Shown here: positions 1-13,690 of the stretch, piece after piece
How positions within the stretch are numbered: position 1 is the stretch's first letter
Layout of the letters: every line of letters starts with the position of its first letter
NCBI RefSeq assembly: GCF_964355755.1
Contig: NC_092679.1
Span: 19,704,932 to 19,768,931, forward strand
Direction: 5' to 3'
Length of the DNA: 64,000 bases
From: Antedon mediterranea
Lineage: Eukaryota; Echinodermata; Crinoidea; Comatulida; Antedonidae
Position numbers and translations under genes: made by a program
Notes under the pieces: generated by a model
Database searches by the model: none
Told to the model about the DNA's origin: nothing
What the model saw: only the letters and a program-made list of their open reading frames with translations

Positions 1-1479
1 TGTGAAAAAGCATGAACAAAGTTCAAGATGCATGAGACTTGACTTGTATGGGCTTGTATGAATTTTATTTCAAACTTTTTATCAACTGGTATAAAATAAT
101 ATTTTTGCAAAAAATATTGCATAATTAGCAATTAAACAGACAGACAAGAATTTATCCCTACTGTGCAAAATATCACATGTTTCAAATTAAAACAATCTCC
201 TGGGAATAGCTGAATGGAACATTGGGAAGGGTGAATCATGAACGAAATCCCATAACATATCCCTATAGATTAATATCAAATGAACAACCATGTAATGGTT
301 AAATTAATGTCGCAGCAGACAGTGATAAACGGTGTCTACAAGATTGATTTTACGTAAATGACTTGAGGGTAGAAAGAAGATCAGTGTCTATATATACCTA
401 ATATCGTCACATTTTTAGTGCGATAAAACTAGGTCTAGGGTTGAGATGAAAATTCATCCCCTATGTAGTGACTCTACCCAGTAATCTCAACTGATCTCCT
501 ATTTAAATATAATCTGTGACCTTGACAATATATTCTATATCTATTTCTACAATTTTACAAATCACTATAAACAAGAAATATTTCTTACAAAAAACGCTGC
601 TCGCTTATTGAAAAATATTTTTTATTTTAAAAGTTTTTGAATGTGTCATTTTATTGTCACAATAGTTATTTTACCTGAAAAAAATGTAATTTAAAGCAAC
701 AAATACTTAAATTGTCTGTCAGACAATGGTTTTTGGGTTTCTTTTCTTTTTTTATATGTGAATAAATATTATTTTTTTGTTACAGAAGTGAATACTCAAT
801 TTCTGTCACTTTAGTTAATTTTATTGCTAAGGTCAAATCTGGGGGTCACTTCATCACCCTAGATATTTCAATTGTGAAGTATCCTATTACAAACACAAAC
901 TTTAATGGACTGTTTCGATAATAATTCAATGAATATCTGACAGTGAATATACCAGAAATGCTTAGGGATTTGTAATTTTAGCATGACATGTCCTAATAGA
1001 CTCTTTCCCAGACGTTTTTTGGGTCTACTGTAGCAGCTGGAATCAATAAATTATAGTGGAGTTTCCATTTTCACAAAACTGTCTGTCCTTAGAACTATAA
1101 CTGCTGCTTGCTTTAGCTTCTGATTGAGTAGTCCTAATGGGACGTAGCGGGCTAGAGCAGCAGCGTGAAAAAAGTATTAATTTATTGGTAAAATACAAAT
1201 TTGGAATCTCAATTGTTACAGTCCCTACTTTGGGACATTCTGTTCAGATGAACCCTAGACCCGGTTACGGGTCCACTTCAAGATATGAGGCACTTGCGCT
1301 ACCTGTTTTACTGAAAAATACTATATAAATATTTTAAACATTTTCTTGAAGTTGCCTGGGAAAAAAGATCTGAGTTAAAAAAGAGCTAATTTGCATTGTT
1401 GCCAAAAAAAAAAAGTTAAAAATTAAGAAAAGCCACTGCATTGGTTTTTGTTTTACTATTGTATTTAATGCCTATGTAT
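1..1479. other. AT-rich sequence, no gene seen
   Basis: No open frame here looks like protein and I see no paired splice sites. A stretch at about 670-745 (ACCTGAAAAAAATGTAATTT) recurs in diverged form at about 11905-11980, so it is a low-copy interspersed repeat. Confidence 0.6.
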
Positions 1480-1620
1480 GTATCGTTGAGTGTACATACA
1501 TACATGTTTGGTTTATAATGTTCATTTGTATGTTGTTTAAGTTGACTGCACCACTAATGAGTGTGTTGACACTGATCCAAAAGTGTTTGTCAATAAATTA
1601 AAGTTACTTTACTTTACTAT
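1480..1620 (+). mobile_element. LINE 3'-end fragment
   Basis: The segment ends GTCAATAAATTAAAGTTACT followed by TTACT repeats (to about 1618), the form of a CR1/L2-type LINE 3' terminus with a short tandem tail. No reverse-transcriptase frame precedes it. Confidence 0.45.
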
Positions 1621-3054
1621 GAAATATTAAACTACCATTTAGAGAGGCCGCAATATTTGTACTGGTTCTCTGCGTTCCCTTTATATATTCAAAAGTAGGA
1701 CCCATTTAGCAATGGGCTTAGCATCCAGTATAGCTAAAATCCCTGCTAAAAGTGTGCCACCTGGGACTCTAGATACCTATTCTACGAGATTATAGTCATT
1801 TGTTATCATGGAAACATAAATCCTAAATTAATCCCACTTCGGCATTCACTTAGACATACCCTTTTTGAGGTCCACTGTCATATTCTTATTGGCAGAAATT
1901 CAATTCAAAACAAAACTCATTTATGTTTAGACATACTTATCCCATAATCACTGGGAAGATATAAAACCAATTATCATATCTATGATATTAGACCTGATTT
2001 TCATGTAATAAGCTAACATTCCAAGCATGGCAAGTCAACCGGTACAACTCTCAAGTCAAATATATACTACGGTATTTATAAAGCAGTAAAACTCTTTTAA
2101 AACATATATAAAGCAATATTATGAATTACATATTTAACAGAAAGGATTTGAGACCTAATACTTACTTTTTCTTCCATATTTGACTACTATAGGACTACCC
2201 TATGATTCACACTCACAAACAAAGGCATATAAATACCTGTCTAGCTTTTATTGTGTTTACTTTACCTTTAATAAACAATGATTTTGTTGACTATACTTGA
2301 AACTTTCCGAGTGACTGGACAACAATTGACTAGTATAAAAATAAGGCTAAAACTGAAAAATAACCTGTTGATATAACTCCTCCCTCTTTACATTTCAAAG
2401 GCCCTGTTCCCACCAATGGAAAGATGTGGTATTTTAGCATATAACACATTTATTATGTATATTATTAGTTAGTTTCCACCACCAGAACTATGATTGTAAA
2501 AGTCTTTGGCATCTCTTCGCAGCTACTTGACTCCAAATGTTATGAAATTCTGAAACCGATATTTAAGCAATCAAATAATTTTATGTGACATAGTCACTAT
2601 GCTATCACTGTATATGAATTACATTATGACATAATCTATGGTTACCAGTTGACATAAATAAGACAAAATTTAATTAGGTCACATCATAATAAAAAAAATG
2701 GATAACCATAAACATTAAATCATTTAAATTTCATGAAGGATTTGCCTAATTTGCAACGGAACTCATTGAAGCATGACAGGGCTTATTTTTGGATTTTCAA
2801 ATCCCCTAGTTCAGGAACCTAGTTTATACCCCGCTTTTCAGGATGTAGATTATGTGTAAGAGAACACGTAATTCTGCCCCTCAAATTAAAGAATATTTTA
2901 AGTCGTAAATACATTTTTTATAGAAGCCAATGCATTATTAGAAAAAGAGAATGGTGTTCATTTTAACTCAGTCCCTGTTGTTAATCGTGATGCAACGGGC
3001 AAAAATGTTTCTACCAGTTAAAATCATCTTGTTACAGAAACATAAAGAGCTGTG
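1621..3054. other. AT-rich sequence, no gene seen
   Basis: No coding frame, TIR pair or tandem array is visible. Scattered short words resemble the dispersed repeats elsewhere, but nothing is delimitable. Confidence 0.5.
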
Positions 3055-3260
3055 GCCCTAATTCAATCCAATTCAACTTTATTTAATCAACACATATGGT
3101 TCTTCCTACACACATACAAAATACAATATCAACAATGTTTCAATAATATGTACAGGATATATCATATTTAAACACGTTTTAGTGAAAGTTTATGTTTACA
3201 TGATTGTAGGGTCGTAAAATGTAAACACCAAGATTGTCCCATTCAAGTGCACCTTTATAT
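3055..3260 (-). mobile_element. Possible LINE 3'-end fragment
   Basis: AATTCAATCCAATTCAACTT followed by TATTTAATCAACACA is the reverse of common LINE tails (a TTGAATTG-type tandem tail). It borders the minisatellite starting at 3264. No RT-coding frame is seen beyond it. Confidence 0.35.
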
Positions 3261-3263
3261 GCG

Positions 3264-3532
3264 AGGCTACGTTTTTTATATTCCATAGGATCCCAATTTG
3301 GATAAAAGGGGATTAAAAGGCTACGTTTTTTCTATTCTATATGATCCCAATTTGGATAAAAGGGGATTAAAAGGCTATGTATTTTCTATTCTATATGATC
3401 CCAATTGGGATAAAAGGGGATTAAAGGGCTACATTTTTTTATATTCCATAGGATCCCAATTGGGATAAAAGGGGATTAAAAGGCTACGTTTTTTATATTC
3501 CATAGTATCCCAATTGGGATAAAAGGGGATTA
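3264..3532. repeat. 54-bp minisatellite, five units
   Basis: Five tandem units of about 54 bp, each running AGGCTACGTTTTTTATATTC to GATAAAAGGGGATTAAA. Units differ by a few substitutions (GGATCCCAATTTGG versus GGATCCCAATTGGG). Non-coding. Confidence 0.9.
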
Positions 3533-3944
3533 ACTACAGAAAGAACAATAGAACATAAAAGAATCTTTACCAGAAACGCTTTGTATGGACAGAAACTAAC
3601 TTACCTAGCCAGCTATTGTGCCACAGTATTTATCCATTCAGTAGAAAAAGCAAAAGCACTGACAAATCTAATCCCATCAAAATAACAATTGCTGAAGATA
3701 CGTGAAAATGTTGTTATCCCGATGTTATCGGAAATAAAATCAACATCCTTCCTTATCAAAACTGAAGAATCTCACGGTCGAAAATGTTAAACAGCTGGTC
3801 TTCACAAATTGCTGTTATATAGCCTACTATACTTAGAACTGAATTTAGTAGGCCAAATACACAATAACAATTTTAAAATAACTTTTATAAATTCATATAC
3901 TATATATAATGAAGATAGCCAGGCCTTCCTGATATTACTGGACT

Positions 3945-4096
3945 AAAACTCTGTCTACACTATCAAACTTTATGTGATGTGCCTCATATATGGACATGAT
4001 GATGTCATATCACTACCATATTTAAGCATATCACTACCATATATGGGCACATCACATTTTTTTGTCAAACTAGTTTGATAGTGTAGACAGAGCTTT
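3945..4096. mobile_element. Palindromic TA-flanked MITE, copy 1
   Basis: Inverted ends AAAGCTCTGTCTACACTATC flank a core with GTGATGTGCC, ATATGGACATGATGATGTCA and repeated ATCACTACCATAT. TA borders suggest a Tc1/mariner-type target duplication. Non-coding, about 152 bp. Confidence 0.85.
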
Positions 4097-4907
4097 ATAA
4101 TTTTGAATAAGTAAAAGAGTTCCAACTTTAACAAATTAACTCTCGGTAGACTTTATAAAGCATATGGCCAAACCATAGAGGGTACTATAGTTTAATTAAT
4201 TTAATTACATCCAAACATAGTTGACTATAACAAATCTTGGGCATCACAATCTATGTAAAAATAGGTGCAAAGTACTTTCTAAGCATGGCATATTTTATAT
4301 GTACATAGTGTACAATGCATTGCCAATGCATTTTTTTCCCTTAATAATAGTTAACCAACATAAGCCTAAATGGAAAATGCATGCACTATCATTATCAGGT
4401 TTTTTTGTATATCTATAACTGTCTTGCAAACGTAAGTTTACACAACTGGTTTACTATCAAAGAACTACATATCAATATGCGAATCGAAACCAGAAGCAAT
4501 GTTTTCATTAATCTGGAAAATAATCTGGAAAATTGCATCTTTTATCAGGAGATATTAGATCACTTAACAAATCTACTGCAGTCTGACTTAATATTCAAAA
4601 GTAGCTTTTAGGTTTTGTTTAGTTTTTTGGAAAAAAAAAAAAAAACAACTTTAAAAATAGCACATAAACTCGAATATCAATATATGTTTACATGCCATAA
4701 TAATATTTGTATGATTTTCCATGCTCTGCCAAAAATTGGAAACTTCTGGATAGAAAAAAGAAGGTTCGTCGATTCTTTAAAAAAAATAGTACATAACATT
4801 CTCTAATTGGTTATCCGCCTCAAGCGGATAAGCCCTTGGAATTGTAGTGTTTCTTTTTTTTTTTTTTTTTATTATTCTTCTTTCTTTCCGCCACTTTTGT
4901 ACGGGAC

Positions 4908-5515
4908 GTTTCTCTGCAACGTGTTAACATAACATGTTGTAACTTGGTAAACCTTTAGACATTTAACTGAAGATGTGCAGCCAAACTTTTGGACGCAGTC
5001 AGAACCGCATAGCGTAACTTACGCGCGATTTTCTGAAAATCTTAAATTTATCATAACTTCGAAACCAATAAATATTTTTTAACGTAACTTGCAGCCACGT
5101 TTTCTTCACATCAATGGCTAACTTTTTCAATCTTTAGCACATTTTTGGACACTAGAAAGTTTGCGCGTAAATTGCGTTTGAAATTTTAAAATGCTCCAAA
5201 TGTGTACACGCTGTTTCTCTGCAACGCGTGAACATAACATGTTGTAAGTTGGTCAACATATAGACATTTAACTGAAGATGTGCAGCCAAGCTTTTGGACG
5301 CTGTCAGAGGCGCGTATCGTAAGTTAAGCGCGATTTTCTGAAAATCTTAAATTGATCATAACTTTGAAACAGATAAATATTTGTTAACGTAATTTTCAGC
5401 CACGTTTGCTTTACATTAATTGTTAACTTTTTTATCCCTACCGAATTTTGTAACATTAGAAAGTGCGTGCGTAAAGGGCGTTTGAAATTTTAAAATGCTT
5501 CAAATCAATTTCTGA
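4908..5515 (+). repeat. 305-bp tandem duplication inside Helentron copy 1
   Basis: GTTTCTCTGCAACGTG at 4908 recurs as GTTTCTCTGCAACGCG at 5213. The following 300 bp (AACTGAAGATGTGCAGCCAA, GCGCGATTTTCTGAAAATCT) align with scattered differences. The copy at 33.5 kb has only one diverged unit. Confidence 0.8.
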
Positions 5516-6179
5516 TTAAATTAGAGCACGTTTCAGGTCATTTTAAGGGTTTAAAAATTGCCACTGGTGCGCACATTTTTACGCGCGCACGGCGCAGGGA
5601 ACGCGTATAAGCTTTTCTTTTACATAAATTGTGTTTTTCAAACGTAGATTAACAATTTTACGTTATTTTATTCACTTTTCAACTTGAAATGGCGTTCTAC
5701 GAGCACGTTAAACATGACTGGTTGCGCACGAAAACGTCAACAAATTGTGAAAATGTTGCAAAATATGTCTACTTTTAAAAGTGATACAGTTCCTCAGAAT
5801 GCAAGGTTACCCCCATTTTTTATTTTATTTTATTACAGTCTATGAATCGTAGGTCTGATTTATTATAGTGTTGAATGTTAAAACGTGTTTGATGGCTACA
5901 TTATTTGCATATTAAATATAATTTTCGAAATTTTTATCATCAAACAAACAATAACATATTCAAAGAGCAAAACAATAAACATAACGTTTATCTTTTTTCT
6001 TTACATGTTAATATATAAAACTTGAAAGTATGCACTTTGCTAATATGTCACTGTTTAAAATTTGTGAAGATTTCATCATAGTAAAATTTATGATTTAAGT
6101 ATGATATGTAATAATCAACTTGCATCGAGAAGATTCACGACATACCGAATGAACGAGGACTCTTTCTTCGGATTTTCTT

Positions 6180-6260
6180 CAGCAGGTTCTCATATGGCTC
6201 GATGTGTAGTGCAACCGACTTTGGTATCAGAGGTACCGGGTTCGAATCTCATCACGGGAA
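6180..6260 (+). repeat. tRNA-like (SINE-type) remnant
   Basis: GGCTCGATGTGTAGTGCA resembles an A box, and GGGTTCGAATCTC is a good B box about 40 nt downstream. I could not fold a consistent cloverleaf, so this is a tRNA-derived SINE remnant, not a tRNA gene. Confidence 0.4.
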
Positions 6261-6429
6261 AACAATTAAATAAAAGGATTTGTTTGGTTATTACACTGAA
6301 AGGGCAGTTTTAATTTTGAATAGGCTACTTTTTGGAAAAGTCAGAACTGAAAAGTACTTGAATGCGCAAGATATGCTTTGTTGCGGGCGGATAACCAAAC
6401 TCGTCCTCAAGTGACGAGTTCAGATCTAG

Positions 6430-8955
6430 TATAATTCTATGTTTACATGCCATAATATTTTTATGATGTTCCAAGCTCTGCCAAAATTGAATTTGGAAAC
6501 TTCTGGATAACTCATTTATAATGGAACGCAGGTCTACCTGCCAAAGACATCCTGATAGGTCTATTTATGATCGATGCTTATCCGTTGGGAATATGTATAT
6601 CCTTTGGAATACTCCATCCATTGGGAATTCACGCACACTGTCATTTTTAAACAACTGTTAAATTTTAAAATGTTCTGCATTTGAAATTAGATTTGATAAA
6701 TGTAGTTGCAATAAATCAGAGAATGTGTAATAACGCTTACATTTGGCTACCCTTTTAAGAAATAATCAGAATTTCTATGAAAAAATGAACACTAGACTAT
6801 TAATATGTAAAGGCTCCTAAATACTTTGATCTGAGATTTTCCTTTTTAAATGTAAACTTCAGAGGAAAAAAGACTAGAAACTTTGGCGACATAAAACATT
6901 CGTGAATCAGCCATTTTCGGAACATAAAACTTTCGCAAATTTGAAAAACAAGTACAAGTAAATACTGTAACAAGATTGCATATGCGCGACCTTTGTGTTA
7001 TAAAGACGCTAATAGATAAGCTACTGTATACAGTAGTAGGCCTACTCTACATTCTGAAAAGTATTCATGCCCGCAAATTTCAATCATTCACAAAATTCGC
7101 AAAAGTTTAATGCCCGCAAAAGTTTAATGCCCGCAAAAGTTTCTGGTTTTTACAGTACTGTGAGCAAAATAGTATATTAAGCTAAATCCATGAATCAAAT
7201 ATTTACTTATAACATTAATGTAGCTACTTGTTTTGGATATTTTTATCAAATTAACCTTTTTTTTTAAAGTTGAAAGTATTTAGAAGACATAAGTTAACAC
7301 CTGTCCGAACATTAACCCCTGCTTAACTTTAATATTTCCCTGTATTACTTTCTATTTGCAAAATTTTATGTTTCAAGCTGGTTTGTTAAAAAATATGATA
7401 ACCCAATAATGTTGAAAATAATAATGACACTTACCTTGACATACCATATGTATACAATGTATATAGACAAAGGTAAGCCTACCCGACAACGAAATCATCG
7501 CAATAATTTAGTTTTCATGCAAAAGAATAAGGTAGGCCAATTCATTTTGATTATCTATTCTCATTCCTAAAAACTAAACTTATTTTTAAAAACTTTACTT
7601 TTCATCCCTGGATGGAAAAAATAAGTAAAAGTTTATAGTCTTGCTCTATATAGCCACATAGACAAGACACAAAACATGGGAAATATTATTGTTTATCTAG
7701 TTGTGTTCCTGATTAAGAAAATCAGTTAGTATTTAATATGAGTGCAAAGTTAATTTCATCATATCCTGTACCTATTTGTATTTGTGCATGGAAAATGTAA
7801 TAAAAATTGTACTGTATGTTTAACTTAAAAAATATATTCAAATTCAAATTCAAAATAATATGAAAAAAATAAATTCATTCAGAACAGAGCATATATCATG
7901 TACCTATTGACACTCCTGGGTGACCAGACTGACATCATTATTTACAAGGACAAACCAGATCTATGACACAGCTATTCAAAAATGTTACTACTGATGCTTC
8001 ACATTTATTTAATTATTGTGAGAAGACCGACAACATTAAAATCCTTTAAAAAATGTTACTACTGCAAAAATCAATAGATAATGTTAAAGTCAAGGATAAA
8101 CCTAACATACTTAGCAATGGCAGACAATTTGAACACTAAGGAATTAATGAAGTTCAAAGGCACCAACTTATTAACTTCAAAATCAATTCATCCTTGTGTA
8201 TAAATCAACTAATAAAATAAATATCTGAAAAAATCCAGTTCAAGTTATTAATTAAGAAATAAGTCACAATTTCAAACATGACCGTCGACATCTATCAATC
8301 AAAAAGATGATTAGCCTAGCCTTGAGATTGTCATGAAACGCCTTCAACTGCCAGCTTGAAGCAGAGACAACCTGCTTCTTTCCGTTCTAAGGTACTTTAA
8401 GTTAGGCTTAGAAACGTCCATCAAGCTAAAATGATAATATTTTGCTATTAATGTGTAGAGCTTTATGTTATTTAAAAGTTTTAGGATTTAATTGATTACC
8501 ATGAACCCCAGAATTTAGAAACTTAGTGAAAATCATGAATCATAAGTATTTAAGCTTTAACCCAAGGGAAAATCTCATCTACGAATGTCAGACCAGAATT
8601 TAGCCATGTGGTGGAACATCTTTTAGTGTTATGATTGTAATATTTTAGGTATAATTCAAAACTAATAAGTACCTTTTTCCGCTTTTTCCAAAATTTCTAA
8701 AATACAGGTTACCAATCATGAGTTTTACTCAGAACTCCTCAACTACTTTTCTCAAACCTGGAATTTGACACTAAAGTGGTGCAAGCAAATTGTCACTGAT
8801 TTTACAAGGAAGAAACAACATTTCATGGTTGTGCTTATACATAGGTTCTACACAGGTTTTTGCCTGAAATCAATCAATATTTTCTATATCTTCCAATATT
8901 TTAAGCATTGTTTAACTGATCAAATTTATCAAACATTTTTGCCCAGCACAGAAGT
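6430..8955. other. AT-rich sequence with repeat fragments, no gene seen
   Basis: At about 6870-7160 lie fragments of a dispersed repeat with words such as AATGCCCGCAAAAGTTT (three times) and ends resembling AAAAACCAGAAACTTT in inverted order. At about 7770-7855 a plus-strand LINE-like tail ends in ATTCAAATTCAAATTCAAA. The rest shows nothing coding. Confidence 0.45.
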
Positions 8956-8962
8956 GGGAACT

Positions 8963-9116
8963 TAACTGGTTTAAATTGGTTTTAAACTGGTTAAAATTGT
9001 TTTATTAGCTGGTTCAAATTGTTTTTCAACTGGTTTAAATTGGTTTTCAACTGGTTCAAATTGCGTTCAACTGGTTCAGATTGGGTTTCAACTGGTTCAG
9101 ATTAGTTTTCAACTGT
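8963..9116. repeat. 22-24-bp minisatellite
   Basis: About seven degenerate units of the form TTTCAACTGGTTCAAATTGG. Spacing varies from 20 to 24 bp. Non-coding. Confidence 0.8.
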
Positions 9117-9394
9117 CTAATTGATGTTGGGATGAGTTGAAAACTATGACCATTCTGAAAATTGGAATATTTACCCTCTAGAATTGAGGAGGTGGTATCT
9201 TTAAATGTTATTAGAACCTATTTCTTATATTTCAAATGTTAATAAAGTTGAAAGTTATAAGGCGTGAACCTGAAATGTAATTTTTTCAAGGTTTTACAGA
9301 TTGAATCAGACTTTATCTATAAAACTGTACTAATACCAGTAATATGTTAGGCTTAACACAGTCTCTCGCCAAGACCCCACGAGGGAGTATGTTC

Positions 9395-9465
9395 ATTATA
9401 ACCTGTAGCTTAGTCGCTAGCGCATCCGCACATTTAAAGGCCTAACTTTCAACTCCCAACAGACA
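9395..9465 (+). repeat. tRNA-like remnant
   Basis: CTGTAGCTTAGTCGCTAGCG is a good A-box-like stretch, followed after about 35 nt by a degenerate B box (TTTCAACTCCC). Probably a SINE head. No functional tRNA fold. Confidence 0.3.
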
Positions 9466-10827
9466 ACAACCAAGTTTTTCTGTTACGGCAATTATTGTAA
9501 TATTCTGAAAATAAACTTTTATATTTGCAGTCCCTCGGTGGTCAATCTCTTCAGGGGACAGGTAGTCAAAATCAAATAGGAAATATGTTTAATGGCAATT
9601 AGAAGGTCAGATTAAAAGGTCAACAAGTTTGTCTATAGATGTAGTAAAAGGTAAAAAAATAGTAGTTACTGTATACAACAGGTGTTAAGTTGTGTCTCTT
9701 TTGAATTCCCAGGAAAGTATAGATATTGAAACATCACTATGCTTTTTTCTACTTTTTTTTTTCCTGAGAAATCTTTTCCAATCCCTTGATGAATACTCTG
9801 AAGGCTCAGAGTTTGTGAGCAAATGTAAGTGTGGTGGTATTTTTACTATGTCAACTTCTCTTTTTCTCTTTTTCACTGTATTGTAAAGCTTTTTTATGTA
9901 AATTGATTTGAAATTACTAAATTAAAAATTTTATTTATGGTACTGAGCAAGAAACGACAACAAATAATTATTATCATTGGGTGAGAGGGTTCTGACCAAC
10001 ATACATGATACTTAACAGATCAGAGACACATTTAATAAACCACTAATTGTTAAAAGGCCAGAGGGATATTCCTAAACTTCCCAAGGGGTAACTAATTAAT
10101 AATTAGGCCACTTTCTCACATTTATTGAAATTGTGTTCAATGATTAAATATTAAAATTTCATTGATTGATGTAAAAGACTGATGTTGTTGCTTTCGAAAT
10201 CAAAGAAATCACATAGTGAAAATGTACTTTTAAATATATTTAAATAAAGACCTTAAAAATTGACAAAATGTGACCCTCAAATTTCTTAATAATTTCCACA
10301 CTTTTAAAAATATAATTTAACATATACCAAAAAAACACAATTCCCATTAGGATGTTCGTGATCTGGTTTACCCTCTGATTTTCCTGTACTTTCACCCCGA
10401 TTTTAATCTGAAAATTCCCTGTTGCATTTCTCAAAAGGGTCCATGCACTGTATTGGCCCTCTAACTTCCCACATTTCTACCACAAATATATTCCCAATTG
10501 GTTCTTTAGAGGGTCTATGTACTCTGATGGAATTAAAGGATGTTTTCAAGACATTTTTCTTACACTTAGTATAAAGATTATAAATGGCACCATGTGTGAA
10601 CAAAAAAAGACCCGATATTACTACTTGTTGATTGCAGAGGGTACATTTTTTTCTTACTTTGTAACATGTAAAAAAGACAAACAAAATGCCATTCTGACAA
10701 AAAAAACACCATAACTTTATACAACGTGTATAAACACATAGGGGTTTATTTATAATGGTGCAAGTATTTTTAAACTGTTTTATTTATATTATAATTTATT
10801 TCGTTTACTTTAAGAAATTAATACATG

Positions 10828-10871
<44 letters not shown>

Positions 10872-13690
10872 AGGAAAAGACTAAATGAGACCTCAGTCCT
10901 TATGTTCGTAACCATTTTTTTTTTACAAAAAATTGTATATATTTGTTGGAGTTTAATATTATCCGGGTTGGATCACCCTCTCCACCGTTCTAAACATCTC
11001 CTCACCGCCACTACCACTCTCTTTCAATGCAATAACATTTGTTTTCAATATTATTACAGTATTTTATTAACACTTAATACCAGCATAAAAATAGTTTTAC
11101 TTTAACTATAATCATATCGTAATGAATCACCAAATCAAATCAATTTTTTTTTTAATCATTCAAAGCTTATACACCAATCAAAACAGGAACATATTTTCTC
11201 CGAGGCTAGAATTAGCAAATAAAAACGAACAATATCAAATACAAATTTAATTACTTATACAAACAAAATGTTAGTCCCTAAAGTGGTCAGAGGAAGTCTG
11301 GTGCCAAGACACCGTGGCGTGGGGACTTAAAATGTTGGTGGGTGTGAAAAGTCTCAAGATGCCATTTTAATTAAATATTACGGTATAATATTCCATGGTG
11401 GTAGCTCATCAAATTATAATAATTTCAGGTCACGAAAAAGTTGTCAAATATAATTAAGTAAATAAATTAAATAAATAACAAGATTTAAGAAATTAGAAAT
11501 TGTTGTTGTTTCTATCATGGGTAAATTACTTAAGTGTAATTGAGTAAATTGGAAATCTATAATTTTAGTTAAATTGCAAAATTTGGGGTAAATTGTGAAA
11601 TTTGAGACAAACTATGAAATTTGAGATGAATTGTCACTTCTAGCCAAATTGTCACATTTGAGTATAATTGCCATAAATGAGCTAAATAGTCACATTTTAG
11701 CTAAATAAATGACATTTTAGCCGCAGAAAATAAGATTAATTCAATAAACAAATAAGATTTTTTTTTAAATAAATACTAGTTTAATTCGCTCATTAAATTT
11801 TTATCAAAAGTTTGTTCCTTTGTAAAAATAATTCTTAAATAATTTTTTGAATATGCCAAGTCACATAATCTAATTTGACCAAAAATTGGATGGGAAAAAA
11901 ATTTACCTGAAAAAAACTGTAATTTAAAGCAACAAAATTGTCAAATTGGCTGCCAACCAATGGATTTTTGATTGAATTCAACCATTTTATCAGTGAAACA
12001 TGATCAACTTTATTCAAACCTATTCAAAGTATGATTTAATTAATCTTTTCTAGTTTCTAATTTTCAGAAGATAAATGTTAAGATTCTTTTTGTTTACCAA
12101 TTAAGCCAAAGTGAATTTACTTCTACTCAACCTTCCTTAAAAAAGAAGTTTGTTTTCTTGGACTAAGACAGGATTTGAACCAAGGACGCGGATCAGAAGG
12201 CAAGAATGAAAACTTGTTTTTATAATATTGAATAAAAGTTATAGCACACATGGGAAACATACTCCATTCTATACTCGGTAAACAAAGAAAATTATGTTTA
12301 GAGGGCAAGAAAATCCAGACATTTTATGCTCAAATAGTAAAAACATTAATTAGCAATAATTTCCCATGACAGATGCTATTTTCCTCGTTATGTATTTAAA
12401 TGGCTAATAATTAAAGCTAGCAATTAAAATGAAAGTATAAAAAAAGTACAACTCATAATAAACTATGAGGGCGCTATCATTTTTTTGCAAATAATGTGTA
12501 TCTCTCTGAGTATGGTCAAATGCTTAGCAAAATTTAGTACAATAAAAATCATATTTATATATACTGTATATATTGCAGTTTATTTTAAACAATATTTATT
12601 TTCATCTACAGTATTTTATGAGGCCTCACATTTCTACCACTGACTAAACATTCAGAAGATTTCTACTCTAGCATATATTATAATTTTAAAGTTTCTTTTT
12701 ATTTAAAGTTTCTTATATTTATAGCACTGTCGCAGCCGAAGCTGAATTATTGTGTATTTGCATTTAAATGTATAAAACAATAAAAGTATTTAAATAATAA
12801 TATAAAATCGTGAAAATGTATTACAGTAGGCGCTAATACAAGAACACAACGAGATGTAGATTACATCTATTGGTAATCGGAATGTTCGGTAATGCATGGC
12901 ATATCAGACGGCCAGAAAGCAACAAATTAAGAGAAACAAGCACTTTAGCTTGGTGTTGACAAGATCCTTCTTACCCCATTACATCACACATCAGGCTTAT
13001 AAATGACTCATTTGGAAATTAACACTCTTGTCTGAGGTGCAGGACAGCTGAGCAGGGGTAAATGCGTGAGAACTTGGCCCCCCCACCATCTGGTAACAAT
13101 ATCAGGGGACACTTAACAAGGTCCAGATAGCATTAATTTGAATGAAGCATATCTGATAAAATTTCAATTAATAATCGTAATTAACCTAGCTTGCGATAAG
13201 CAGCTTTTCTTAACTAACCGTGTCCCCCCTCTCAAGGTCAAAGCGACAAACTGGAAATACAGACAAATATATATTAACTGCATTTGTTGATGGAAAAACT
13301 TAATGCAGTTAACTTCACTTAAAATGTTGAAGAAATAACAAAACAAAAAACTTTCTTTCAACAAATTTACAAAATACCAAATCTTGTGAACATAACATAG
13401 AATAAATTACTTAATGATTAACTTAATTACTTATTGATTTCATTATCAAAATTAGCTAATCTTATTATCTAATCAAATACCATGGAATAGGAAAAAAAGT
13501 TATTCAAGGAGAAGAAAAGATAGAAAATCAGGTTCCAACACCAATGAGACTCAAACCTTATTGGGAATAAAATGGAGCAGCTAAAGCAGAGATTTCTGAA
13601 GGCTTCTCAGCAAAAGAGCATTAAAGTCATTAGGTTAAGTTCAGCCTTTACATTATTCAAACTGCTCCCCGACACCCCAATTCCACCTCT
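9466..13690. other. AT-rich sequence, no gene seen
   Basis: Contains a (TTGA)n microsatellite at 10829-10868, degenerate GAAATTTGAGA-type repetition at about 11575-11730, and a minus-strand B-box-like stretch (GGTTCAAATCC) at about 12170-12185. A GC-richer patch at 12870-13120 holds TGACTCA and E-box (CAGCTG) words but no coding frame. Frames of 60-93 codons here are AT-driven and lack splice context. Confidence 0.5.

Larger units (their letters stand above)
4807..6429 (+). mobile_element. Helentron-like rolling-circle element, copy 1
   Basis: The element begins TTGGTTATCCGC and carries the exact inverse GCGGATAACCAA near its far end. That is followed by a hairpin (AACTCGTC ... GACGAGTT) and a terminal CTAG before T. 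The asymmetric inverted repeats plus 3' hairpin match Helentron/Helitron2-type non-autonomous elements. The same structure recurs at 33494-35100. No Rep/helicase frame is present. Interior GC and CpG (ACGCGCGATTT) exceed the flanks. It contains a 305-bp tandem duplication (about 4908-5515) and a tRNA-like stretch near 6185-6255. Confidence 0.72.

Noticed and set aside
6180-6260. Possible functional tRNA gene
   Set aside because: A- and B-box words are present, but the acceptor and anticodon stems do not pair. It sits inside a mobile element.
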